Assembly (NCBI RefSeq): GCF_000003605.2
Contig: NW_003109993.1
Span: 12,390 to 31,071 of the forward strand
Reading direction: 5' to 3'
Source of the DNA: Saccoglossus kowalevskii
Lineage: Eukaryota > Hemichordata > Enteropneusta > Harrimaniidae
DNA: 18,682 bases
Position numbers and translations under genes: made by a program. Shown in pieces: positions 10,301 through 17,768 of the stretch. Numbering within the stretch: position 1 is the first letter of the stretch; every line of letters starts with the position of its first letter. The notes under the pieces were generated by a model. That model did not search any database. It was not told the origin of the DNA and saw nothing but the letters and a program-made list of their open reading frames with translations.

Positions 10301-13300
10301 TAAATAAATAAATCCGACTTATCCACGTCCATATTATCTTGAAACCAGTGTGTCATTGACGTTTTTGTCAATTAATGGTTGTACAACATATGAAAATAGC
10401 ACGGCATTTTAATTAACCTATTAGGCAGAGTTTCTATATTACTAATCTTTAATTTGATATGATAGACAATGGCATTCAGTAGACAATTCATGCAATATTC
10501 TGATGTACTAAGATTTTAAAACTACTTTTGCATAAAACAGAATTTTATTTAAGTACACAGTGTACATACGACAATTGACCTCGTCTTGGCCCCCGGGACA
10601 ATCGGACTCAGTATCACATTCCCAATCACCATTAATGCATTTATCATCGCCGCAGTAAAACTCCCAATCTTGGCAAGGGTCTGGTTAAACAAGAACATAA
10701 ACAAGCTCATACATAAAATACACATGTTCAATGATGAGGTACAATTTTGAAACCGAGATGGGATTTAGCGTGCTCTTACGATAAGCCATCCTCATCAAAT
10801 ACAACAAAACGTTGAATGACATTAACATACTTGTGTTCGTTGAGTTAGTCCCGGAACTCGTAATACAGTTCATCTCCAGCTCGTCTGTTCCATCCATGCA
10901 GTCGTACTCACCATCACACAACCAGCTATTGTCAATACAGTATGATTCGTCACAGTGGAACTGGTCATCAGCACATCCTGCGAATAGGAACTCATCACTG
11001 ATTACTATAATTTAAATAGCCATTCCAGAGAAACTGAACACTCACAGCACGACAATTGAGATTTTGACAACATAAAAAAGAACCACATTAATATGACGTC
11101 GCGCTACTAATTATGTAAATACGCATCTGCGAGAGAACCAATGTCATTTCTATGCAATGTCAGTTTTAGTATTTTATACTAAATCCCCTGATGGTTTTGG
11201 CTGTGTAATAAAGTTATTATTATTATTATCTTTTAGAAAACTCCTGATTTACAAAATAGCAAATACCGCCACAGTTCTTTTCATCTGATCCAGAGGAACA
11301 GTCAACATCGTTATCACATACATAGCTTTGTTGAATGCAATGCCCAGGTTCACATTGATATTCGGAGTATGAACACTGTTGTATAGTGTCTTGCAAAAGA
11401 GAAATACAAATGGTTATATATGATGATGAAGTGGGAGTATACAGAAAAAATATATATTGTACTATAGAAGATTCACACTGTTGATTCTATTCTCGTCAAC
11501 GAAGCCGTGAAAATATACTTCCACAATTGATAGGGATATCAAATCTCTGGTTAGCAAGTTTAATTCACACTACAAGAGTGAAATGTACCACAATTTAAAT
11601 GAAAGAGTCAAACAATTTCAGTGAAAATAAGTACAACTGCTGAATAGTTTATCTGCTGCCAAACATGCATGCTGACTATTTATGTCCACCAATCACAAAC
11701 CGTTTTCACTATAACATACACATTCAATGGCGCAGTAGTATTCATTATGCATATTCACACTACCTGGGTTTTGAGTAGGACATGACATTTCATCCGTCTC
11801 GTCAGAACAATCTGCACCTCCATCACACTTAAATATCGCTGGTATACATGTCCTACCATTATCACATTTAAAATAATCTGATGGGCAATAATTCCCGTCC
11901 TCGGAGCCTACAGTGACAAAATACTTGTGAGAAGTACGTAGGTTATGGATTACCTTAAGAGAAGTTTATTTATTGAAACAAAAATACAAAAATTAAATCA
12001 ATTAATTATTAAAACATTACGTTTTCCGTATTGCGAAATGCATCAATTGGGTTTTCATATGTTATCGGTGATACATCATATATGATGAGTAAATTCCTAC
12101 TATTTTGTTATGCATTTTATTCTATGCAATGTTTTAATTTGTTGGTAGTATTTTCCAAGTCAAATTTCTCCTTGTGAGATTCATTTACATGTAATTAAAT
12201 GTTAGCACCTATAAATCACACACCACAGGGGTAGTATTATTGTGATATTATTACACACTCACATTCCTTTTCATCACTGCCATCAGCACAATCATTGTTG
12301 CCATCACAGAGTTTATTAACGGGGACACAACGGCCATTATCAAGACAACTGAACTCTTTTTTCTCCTTGCACACTGGAAATAAAATACACACATTAGCAT
12401 AACTTGTTCACGTTACCTTGCAGACCATCCGGGCCTTATTGTTGTAACGTGAGTGAATGGTATAGTGCAATTGTTAAGGTCTCTGGCTCCCTGACAGATA
12501 TGATGGAGCTGAACCAATGCTTACTTGCGTGTTCAGAATATTCACCTAACATTTACCATAATAGATCTTTAAGATATCATCAAACCAAATTAAACAAAAC
12601 ATTTCGTGCACCTTAGCAACACCGAAACATGGTTCTCTTTATATTCTTAGTTACCAACAGCAACATCACCTCACTTGAGTAAGCAACAAGCAACCAAGGG
12701 TCAAAATAGCTCAGCTGTTCTTATGTGCATAATAAGTGTATGCATAGTTACATATAAAAACCAAAGAGGGAAAAAATAAGCTTGGCTATATATACAATTC
12801 AATTAAATTGTATCATAGTCATGTCTGTGAAATTAAAACGAAGCTAACCTAATAGAGGTTCAAAAATGTCACAAATATTTGCTAAAAGTGGAGAATTAAT
12901 GGCATCCTTACGAAATGGACAAAGGTACTTACATAAGACAGATCTAAATTAACGATAATATTTATTCTTTCAATATCAAAGTGTACACCTTAGTAACCCG
13001 ATCATCACTATGAATACCCAGAGCAACAAACACAAATCTTGTTAAACCGATCTGTCCACAACTTTTCACAACCATTCACAGAAGGAATGGTAATGTAATT
13101 GCATGCATTACGCTGAACACAGTCAAATCATTATGTTCCATATATTTATATATATAGAACATAAGTTTCTAACATAAAAACATGTGATTGTGACTTGAAA
13201 AGTTATATTTGGGGGATGATGTTATCAATTATATCAGACACACCTGGCATTATTATGCTTTCCATACGAACAATACAACTACCATTTGACTATGTATTGT

Positions 13301-16300
13301 CATTAATTTTGTACAGAAATTCATTTTTACAAGTGAAATAAAACGCTCCAAGATATTTTATATGCCTGACCCCCCCATTTATATTCTTCATTTAAAAAGG
13401 GGGACGCAATAATATTTTGACATACTAGTATTGCTCATTTTTAACCAAGCTTATTTTTATTAAGAAGTAATAGTCTGAAAAAACGGGTAATCTGCAAATC
13501 TCTTGAGTTACACCTGACACTCCGCATTGCTGAAGATGTTGCTAAGGACACCTACACTCAGTAACAACGGCTATAAGGGATCAAACGATATCACGAGCGC
13601 AATGGTTATTTTGTTGGCTGTCATGGCAACTATGGAAATACAGAATATCAATGGTAACCATGGTTAAATCGATGATGCCACGATGTCTCCAGTTGTAACC
13701 GGTGCTGTAAAAAGTAAACTATGCAGTTAGGTACTACTAGTAGTAGAAGTTATCCTGTCACGACGCCAGTGTACACGTCCCGTCCCGAACAGGATGTGAC
13801 CATTTGTGTGGGATACATAAAGTAACGGCGGCATTACTTATGTACAGTTGCAACCTGACTTTAATGAATGAATTTCACTCAGCGAGATTATGCCAGACTA
13901 TGTGATACACAATCAGTGTTGCAATTAATGACATTGAAGGGAATTGCATCCATGTCTCCATGACTGGCATCAGTGACTTAATTGACTTATTCAACATATT
14001 CAATGAGGACATTGTAATAATTTATACAAAATATGCACACAGTAATAATCAAAAGTATGACATTGATTATGAGCAACTGTAAAATAATATTCAATAATTG
14101 TCATATAAAACATTGTTAAACTCCACCTATGACAAAAACACACTTTTCCCAAACATATTCAGGGACCCTATTTGTTGACAATATGTTATGACAATCGTTA
14201 TGAATCATTAAATGGCTCATGTGTCCCACTTACCACATTCGTTTTCGTCTTCCCCGTCGTAGCAATCTAAATGACGATCACATTTAAACTTAAGCTTGAT
14301 GCAAACTCCCATATCACTGCCGGAGGGACATCTAAATTCTGTGTTGCCACATCTACCTGTGAATATAGAATAACTTCTATTTAAAGTGTCGCCGATTTCT
14401 CTCATCTTATTTCAGCGACTATGGAGTGCGTCATTTTACTATACTCACCATATTTACATCCCATCTCGTCGCTTCTGTCTCGACAGTTGTCATACCCATC
14501 ACAATGAAGGTAATTCTTAATGCACCCTGTGTTGTTACACGCAAAGTCATTGGCCATACAGCCGCCTTCGTCTTTATATATAAATAATGAAAGTTATAAT
14601 ATTATCAAATTGTTCTTGATGAAATATTTTTAGCAACAATGTAACTTAACATATGTGACGACACTGAATTCTGCAAAAATTAAAGTAGCCTTGCTACAAT
14701 CGCGCCACTCCACACATCATGATCAAGGCAAATTCATGCAATGATGAATAAGAGACAGACATGTCTTTAGATTTGTTCAGTTGTGACTGATGAGTGGCAA
14801 ACATTTGGGAAACTGTGGAAAAGGCTGAACAGAACTGATGCATCAGGGCAATGGGTGGGCAGGTTGTATGGCAGAATATGGCAGAAACCACTGACAGGGG
14901 TGCACTTGAAAGAACGCTTATGTTTCATTTCAGGCTGGTTCTTTTTCAAAATGTATTATTGGTAATTGTGATCAAAAGCTGTTTTATAGAGGTAATACAT
15001 TCGTGTAAAGTACCCATGACGCATTCGTATGGTAATACAGTACTACAGCTTTATTGAGTGCAGATGCAGTGTCCGACAATTCTGGTCATTGTTTTTTGAG
15101 GTGCTTTCCTCTGCAAGGATATGCCAGCAGCATACGTGTCCGATTTTTCAACCTCAGGTACGTTCGAAGATACTACTCAATCTAAATAATGCCATTCACA
15201 AGGTTAATAGTGCAATGTTTGTGAACCATGACATATAAAATTGGCTAATTATTCACGTATGTAAAATATTTTCAGCTTATGCATCACTGTGTCCTCTCCT
15301 AGTGAACACTAAAAGCACGCCCCAATTATTCTCAATGATGCATTCTTTAATTGTGAATTTTGTTCTTGTCGACATACACGACTTGGTTTATTCATTTATA
15401 TGTGTACTTTAGTTAATTTGTTTACTAATCATGTGAATTAATCAGTATTTAAAATTATATATATATCGAATAACATGATTAATGCACTACAACTGTTCAC
15501 GAGTGACTGGTCCATTTAAATATTTATTCATCTTATATGTTCAAAGAGAAGTATTTCTAAAAAAATATATAAAACTATTTTCGTGCCCCTTCATTAAGTT
15601 TTTATCTTCTATCAACCATCGTTTGGCTTTTATAACCTCGAAATCAGTTGACTGAGATCTCCCTTATTTATTTTATTACTTACCATAATATGGAAACACT
15701 ATGTCATCGTCAACACCGTTGAGTCCCTTGTGCTCGGATTTTTCGATGGCGGATTTTCTTAGTTTATTTGTATTGCATATACTGATACCCGGAAATTGCA
15801 AATACGATTCTGAAACTACTTTCATCTGCAGAGGGGCGGAAAATAAAAAAAAATACATTGTAATATAAAAAAAGTGGGTTGGGTTGGTGTTCTGTTTACT
15901 GTAGTTCGATGCTCTGTCGTGGCAAGTTGCTTGCCATGATTACGAGTTTGGAACTCGTGTTACGTTTTGTAATTTATCAATATTAACAGCGTAGGCTCGT
16001 GCTGAATCATCAATACATGGCTCATAACTGTGTCACTGGCATACATAGTGCTAACTTTATCATGGCAATACCATTGTCCTATTACAAAAATGACTCGTGG
16101 TCTCGAATTTACAGCTAACCAATTAGAACCATGTACATTACGCGTAATTTTGAGCTGTTATTTTGTTGACGGTTGTGTGATGTCCTAATTTGCACATTGC
16201 CCGTCTTGTTCGTGTTCTTTGTATTTCTGAATAGCAAAGTTTATTCACGTTGTGAATACCCCAAACGAGAAATGGATATAAGTTACGCCTCTATTGTATA

Positions 16301-17768
16301 AATGAAGTGGAACAATATCCTAGACGTATTTGTTAATGCGGCTGTTTCAGTTAACAGACCATAGAATGTCTTAATTGTCTATTTCATCAGACGCAGACAG
16401 TCTGTGCGCTATGACATGATACGAACATGGATGCTGAATTATTTGTGTCGATATATTCTGGTGTGCTATTCTACCGTAAAAATAAACGGTTTTTAATTGA
16501 TTGATATTCAATACTAACGTTAATTGAAAGAGTGATCAGAGCCTTTGAGCTCAAAATCTATTCAGTTTTAGGTTTTCTTTTGTCTGCCAACTTTCAGTCA
16601 GGAATATTCTACCCCAATAGTTCATTTTCATACATTAAATATTGTACCTTGTATTATTTAATGAGGTAGATTCGATAAAAGAAAACGAGTTGAAGTTCGT
16701 GTGCTGGCAGTATCATTCCGAGCCCCAACATTCCCGTACACATTGTCACCAATGTAAGAACAATATCTGTGCAGCTCTGTACAGTGTATTACATACAATA
16801 AAAAGTGTAGGGGGTCTAGAAAATTAAATAATTTTTCACTAGTTTGCCCAGACCTTTTTTTTAAAGAACAAACCTGGCTATACATACACGTTTATCTGTA
16901 ATATTCCATCGATTATTTTCTGAAACTACAAATCTAAAACGATGGGGTTTCAGGACATATACATAATTAAAAGCAGTTTCTACATGGCGTAACACGGGAT
17001 TCATTTTTTGTTGGTAGTTTATGTTGCGGTGTGCAAATATGGAATAGACAGTATACTTTATATAACATGTCCGTAAATTTTTTATCAACCGCATCATGTT
17101 TTAAAAAATGCCGTATACGTTATCACAAAATAAACATACCTGACTAAAATAAGGCGAATTATTTTGTTTTCGTCTATCTTATATAATTAACAGATACAAA
17201 GGTAGCCAACACGCATGTTTAGAACATCTCGGAATCTAAATTATTTTAAAAGGCCAAAGGTTTTACAGAAAAATAGCCTTTTGCATGTCAAATCGACAAT
17301 GCGTGGCGGACATATGACTCGTTACTATTGGCTGAATAGTGAAACCTGTGCGTATATGGTACCCGAGCGCAAGTTCCTGAAACATAGCATCGACCCCATT
17401 TTAAATACTAAAAGTAAATACCATTAGCTGAAAGGAATTTCTGTGCATAGACTATAAGTGCATATATGACTTACTTTGATCTTTACTTCCCACTCAAGGT
17501 ACTGAACTAAAAGCTCAGATATCTGTAACGCAGCGCCCGTCAGAGCGGCTAAGAAGACGATAGCCCAAAATGAGCTCACAAAGATGCCACGGCCTTCAAA
17601 CGCCTTTGGTAGCCCGTGCGCATTTGTCGTAGAGATAAAATGATTCACCAGTGCCTTATACGATTCCTTATCATCTTTTTTTCGTTGCGTGTCATCTTTT
17701 TCAGTGACTTGGGAATTTTGCATTTCCATTTCGGAGGTGCAGTCATGGTTTTCAATTTTTGACGACAT
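4175..17768 (-). CDS. DEG/ENaC sodium channel subunit with inserted nine-module LDLa array (20 exons, 872 aa)
   Basis: This is a predicted plasma-membrane cation channel subunit of the ASC (DEG/ENaC/ASIC) superfamily, which forms trimers. Order of parts: cytoplasmic N-terminus with the His51-Gly52 gating motif; TM1 (about 63-83); FPGISICN (109-116); LDLa array (about 150-515); finger, palm and thumb (519-819); TM2 with filter G836-F837-S838; short basic tail to 872. The 14 cysteines C115, C608, C615, C632, C723, C742, C746, C755, C757, C768, C778, C793, C795 and C799 match the seven ASIC1 disulfides in order and nearly in spacing. The 20 exons, read from high to low coordinate, have GT-AG borders and consistent phases, and sum to 2619 nt. 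The family call and TM/LDLa content are seen directly. Gating stimulus and ion selectivity are unknown. Without the insert it would be 500 residues, an ordinary family length. Confidence 0.93.
4337..5138 (-). other. intron 19, with an inverted-repeat element
   Basis: An 802-nt GT-AG intron. Apart from the foldback at 4677-4766 nothing functional was seen. Open frames on the plus strand here show no family resemblance. Confidence 0.7.
4677..4766. repeat. imperfect inverted repeat (foldback/MITE-like)
   Basis: A near-perfect 24-nt inverted pair, 4690-4713 (TAGTGTCTCGATAATACGCG then TAAT) against 4726-4749, has one mismatch and a 12-nt loop. Weaker pairing extends outward to about 4677 and 4766. 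The 14-mer GTACATTACGCGTA at 4722-4735 recurs at 16133-16146 in intron 1. It could be a solo foldback element or transposon end. No target duplication or transposase is evident. Confidence 0.55.
5139..5196 (-). CDS. exon 19: pre-TM2 strand ([13 protein letters not shown])
   Basis: Codes residues 801-819. [19 protein letters not shown] is the family's Y-x-x-S-(I/L)-S-x-x-x-WPS segment, which links the thumb to TM2. The 58-nt exon has a GATTTTCAG acceptor and a TTG|gtaagt donor, and joins exon 20 in phase 0. Confidence 0.9.
5197..5745 (-). other. intron 18
   Basis: A 549-nt intron between exons 18 and 19. It is AT-rich, with plus-strand open frames that resemble no known protein. Nothing else was seen. 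Confidence 0.6.
5746..5818 (-). CDS. exon 18: thumb end, CDCPQSC
   Basis: Codes residues 777-799. C778 and the cluster C793-D-C795-P-Q-S-C799 match the CNC-x-x-xC element that closes the thumb disulfides. The start is the AACAG acceptor at 5821-5819, because only this choice keeps phase with exon 17 and includes C778. A second AG ten bases on does not keep the frame. The donor is AA|gtatgt. Confidence 0.88.
6065..6170 (-). CDS. exon 17: cysteine-rich thumb (CEESCIQ...CGC)
   Basis: Codes residues 741-775. [17 protein letters not shown] matches the family's C-x3-C-x8-C-x-C thumb signature, with C742, C746, C755, C757 and C768 at or near ASIC1 spacing. There are two N-glycosylation sequons, N764-A-T and N772-R-T. 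The acceptor is TTATTCTGACAG and the donor G|gtaagt. Confidence 0.93.
6171..6772 (-). other. intron 16
   Basis: A 602-nt GT-AG intron in phase 0. No coding or repeat signal was seen. Confidence 0.6.
6773..6862 (-). CDS. exon 16: PAPYGEC, start of the thumb region
   Basis: Codes residues 711-740 and is in phase 0 at both ends. RQPAPYGEC is the family's LP-x-PYGxC motif, and C723 matches C291 of ASIC1. [11 protein letters not shown] leads directly into the Cys-rich helix of exon 17. The acceptor TTATTTCTTGCAG is strong and the donor is TCG|gtaatt. Confidence 0.9.
6863..7691 (-). other. intron 15
   Basis: An 829-nt intron in phase 0 with a weak donor (gtagaa). A plus-strand open frame at 7341-7586 has no recognisable motif. 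Confidence 0.55.
7692..7855 (-). CDS. exon 15: palm/beta-ball strands (GARVVIH)
   Basis: Codes residues 657-710. [21 protein letters not shown] and TIAPGKIAF match the conserved GL-x-L-x-L, G-x-x-V-x-IH and P-G-x-x-x-x-I elements of DEG/ENaC ectodomains. The acceptor is AATTTACAG. The donor is taken as AAAGAG|gtagaa, which is weak. A GT 12 nt further on would add four residues (VEEL) and also keep the frame. Confidence 0.88.
7856..8654 (-). other. intron 14
   Basis: A 799-nt AT-rich intron splitting the Gly656 codon. Nothing functional was seen inside it. Confidence 0.6.
8655..8764 (-). CDS. exon 14: YGNCFQYN segment of the channel ectodomain
   Basis: Codes residues 620-655. [16 protein letters not shown] is the family's F-x-GxCYTFN motif. 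C632 is the expected partner of C115. TKTGPRYG leads into the next palm strand. The acceptor is ACTTTTGCAG and the donor G|gtaaat. It supplies the single G that completes the Gly codon shared with exon 15. Confidence 0.9.
9016..9319 (-). CDS. exon 13: channel finger region after the LDLa insert
   Basis: Codes residues 519-618, and the split codon for K619 follows. It resumes the DEG/ENaC extracellular domain. The run [19 protein letters not shown] (597-615) matches the family pattern LGH-x-L-x-D-hydrophobic, C-x-F-x(3)-C, and C608-C615 correspond to C173-C180 of ASIC1. The first part ([10 protein letters not shown]) is finger-like helix with an N-Y-S sequon at 533. The acceptor is ATAACCAG and the donor AA|gtaagt. 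Confidence 0.92.
9320..9632 (-). other. intron 12
   Basis: A 313-nt phase-1 intron between the last LDLa-like module and the resumed channel domain. It marks the right boundary of the insert. Nothing else was seen. Confidence 0.6.
9633..9740 (-). CDS. exon 12: LDLa-like module 9 with four cysteines
   Basis: Codes residues 483-517, phase 1-1. [16 protein letters not shown] then [11 protein letters not shown] is recognisably LDLa, with C487, C500, C506 and C515. As in module 8, cysteine 1 is missing and the third is replaced, here by Leu493. The Asp after the fourth cysteine is Asn501. The donor G|gtaaag joins to exon 13 in phase. Confidence 0.88.
9889..9918 (-). CDS. exon 11: 30-nt Thr/Pro/Ser linker micro-exon
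   Basis: Codes TTRAPTSTE (residues 473-481), with V472 and V482 split over its borders, phase 1-1. It lies between two four-cysteine modules and has a TATTTCAG acceptor and a G|gtgagc donor. A short Thr/Ser/Pro segment of this kind is typical of an O-glycosylated spacer. It is inferred from splice signals, phase and position only. Skipping it would keep the frame, so it may be optional. Confidence 0.7.
10034..10129 (-). CDS. exon 10: LDLa-like module 8 with four cysteines
   Basis: Codes residues 441-471, phase 1-1. The C-terminal half is clearly LDLa ([19 protein letters not shown]), but only C442, C455, C461 and C470 exist. They fit cysteines 2, 4, 5 and 6 of the fold. Cysteine 1 is absent and the third is replaced by Val448. 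The calcium-ligand Asp before the fifth cysteine is Tyr460. The borders are good: CTGACTCTAG acceptor, G|gtaatg donor. Confidence 0.88.
10130..10569 (-). other. intron 9
   Basis: A 440-nt phase-1 intron between six-cysteine module 7 and four-cysteine module 8. No hidden module was found. Confidence 0.6.
10570..10680 (-). CDS. exon 9: LDLa module 7
   Basis: Codes residues 404-439, phase 1-1. Cysteines are C405, C412, C417, C424, C430 and C439. [15 protein letters not shown] keeps the four acidic calcium ligands (D425, D429, D435, E436), with the usual Gly after CD replaced by Thr. It is the last six-cysteine module. The donor is C|gtatgt. Confidence 0.92.
10831..10977 (-). CDS. exon 8: LDLa module 6 with Thr/Ser/Asn linker
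   Basis: Codes residues 355-402, phase 1-1. Cysteines are C355, C362, C367, C374, C380 and C391. [15 protein letters not shown] is a complete calcium site (D375, D379, D385, E386). It is followed by a hydrophilic linker [11 protein letters not shown] containing an N-S-T glycosylation sequon. It is the longest array exon (147 nt). The donor is A|gtatgt. Confidence 0.94.
11214..11229. repeat. (TTA)n microsatellite after AATAAAG, retroposon-like tail
   Basis: TGTGTAATAAAG is followed by a TTATTATTATTATTAT run in intron 7 (10978-11266). An AATAAAG plus simple-repeat tail resembles the 3' end of non-LTR or SINE insertions in the plus orientation, which could extend back to about 11050. No body homology was recognised, so only the microsatellite is certain. 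Confidence 0.5.
11267..11389 (-). CDS. exon 7: LDLa module 5
   Basis: Codes residues 314-353, phase 1-1. Cysteines are C318, C325, C330, C337, C343 and C352. The four acidic calcium ligands (D338, D342, D348, E349) are kept, although CSSGSDE lacks the usual Asp two residues after the fifth cysteine. The acceptor is CTTTTGCAAG and the donor G|gtattt. Confidence 0.92.
11390..11763 (-). other. intron 6
   Basis: A 374-nt phase-1 intron between LDLa modules 4 and 5. Nothing was seen inside it. Confidence 0.6.
11764..11907 (-). CDS. exon 6: LDLa module 4
   Basis: Codes residues 266-312, phase 1-1. Cysteines are C272, C279, C285, C292, C298 and C307, with [13 protein letters not shown] supplying a complete calcium site (D293, D297, D303, E304). 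A short tail PTQNP links to the next module. The acceptor is TCACTGTAG and the donor G|gtagtg. Confidence 0.93.
11908..12262 (-). other. intron 5
   Basis: A 355-nt phase-1 intron that splits the Cys265 codon, the sixth cysteine of module 3. Nothing else was seen. Confidence 0.6.
12263..12373 (-). CDS. exon 5: LDLa module 3 (fully canonical)
   Basis: Codes residues 229-264, phase 1-1. [20 protein letters not shown] then [10 protein letters not shown] is a textbook LDLa repeat. The cysteines are C229, C237, C243, C250 and C256, and the sixth (C265) has its codon split over the boundary with exon 6. The calcium ligands D251, D255, D261 and E262 are intact. The acceptor TATTTCCAG and donor T|gtgagt are both good. 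Confidence 0.95.
12374..14233 (-). other. intron 4 (1.86 kb), longest intron, splits the LDLa array
   Basis: A phase-1 intron between modules 2 and 3. It contains a small AT-rich inverted repeat (13131-13145 with 13150-13164, one mismatch) and a less AT-rich patch at about 13500-13800 with X-box-like sites. No LDLa module or other exon was found on the minus strand. Confidence 0.6.
13617..13668. promoter_or_regulatory. two X-box-like (RFX) palindromic sites
   Basis: GCTGTCATGGCAAC (13617-13630) is close to the RFX X-box consensus, GTNRCC-(0-3)-RGYAAC. About 25 nt on, TAACCATGGTTA (13655-13666) is a perfect 12-bp palindrome of related form. They lie in the least AT-rich part of intron 4. RFX factors drive genes of ciliated sensory cells in animals, which would suit a sensory channel, but this is motif evidence only. 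Confidence 0.2.
14234..14356 (-). CDS. exon 4: LDLa module 2
   Basis: Codes residues 188-227, phase 1-1. Cysteines are C189, C196, C205, C212, C218 and C227. The spacing between the second and third cysteine is longer than usual (PSGSDMGV). All four acidic calcium ligands are present (D213, D217, D223, E224). It is separated from module 1 by an intron of only 92 nt, the shortest in the gene. The donor is G|gtaagt. Confidence 0.92.
14449..14571 (-). CDS. exon 3: LDLa module 1
   Basis: Codes residues 147-186, phase 1-1. The six LDLa cysteines are C150, C157, C162, C169, C175 and C184, ending [10 protein letters not shown]. In the calcium site the Asp that precedes the fifth cysteine is Asn174, so one of the four acidic ligands is missing. 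The acceptor (TATATATAAAG) is poor in pyrimidines but the donor G|gtgagt is strong. Confidence 0.9.
14572..15683 (-). other. intron 2 (1.1 kb), left edge of the insert
   Basis: A phase-1 intron between the FPGISICN exon and LDLa module 1. Overlapping open frames on both strands at about 14690-15060 resemble no known protein. No exon was recognised. Confidence 0.6.
15684..15825 (-). CDS. exon 2: post-TM1 strand with FPGISICN motif
   Basis: Codes residues 99-145 and starts phase 0 after [28 protein letters not shown] is the family's FPAVTxCNxNxxR signature after TM1. C115 should pair with C632, as C94-C195 do in ASIC1. The exon then runs through a charged loop to FPYY and ends in phase 1 at G|gtaagt. 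This is the last ordinary channel exon before the LDLa insert. Its phase matches exon 13, so direct joining would keep the frame. Confidence 0.92.
15826..17474 (-). other. intron 1 (1.65 kb)
   Basis: A phase-0 intron after TM1. It contains the 12-bp palindrome ATTACGCGTAAT (16137-16148), which shares a 14-mer with the foldback in intron 19. A minus-strand open frame at 16861-17097 has no recognised motif. First introns often carry regulatory sequence, but none could be identified. Confidence 0.6.
17475..17768 (-). CDS. exon 1: start codon, cytoplasmic N-terminus, HG motif, TM1
   Basis: Codes residues 1-98. ATG at 17768-17766 begins [10 protein letters not shown]. It is followed by a charged stretch ([14 protein letters not shown], 23-36), then [14 protein letters not shown], which holds the conserved His-Gly gating pair (51-52). 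TM1 follows ([20 protein letters not shown], 63-82), then the first extracellular residues. The 62-residue pre-TM1 segment is a normal length for the family. The donor AAA|gtaagt leaves phase 0. The ATG directly follows TTCTATACAG, a good acceptor, so a 5'-UTR intron probably ends exactly at the start codon. A further coding exon upstream is possible but not needed. Confidence 0.88.

Noticed and set aside
13131-13164. AT-rich inverted repeat in intron 4 as a transposon or structured RNA
   Set aside because: Arms of 15 nt, mostly A and T, are expected by chance in DNA of this composition.
14690-15057. Overlapping open frames on both strands in intron 2
   Set aside because: No recognisable motif, no splice sites in the phase needed to join exons 2 and 3, and a composition consistent with chance.
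16861-17097. Minus-strand open frame of 78 codons in intron 1 as an extra channel exon
   Set aside because: Exon 1 already joins exon 2 in phase 0 at a conserved place (EVKIK-MKVVS). The peptide fits no part of a DEG/ENaC subunit.
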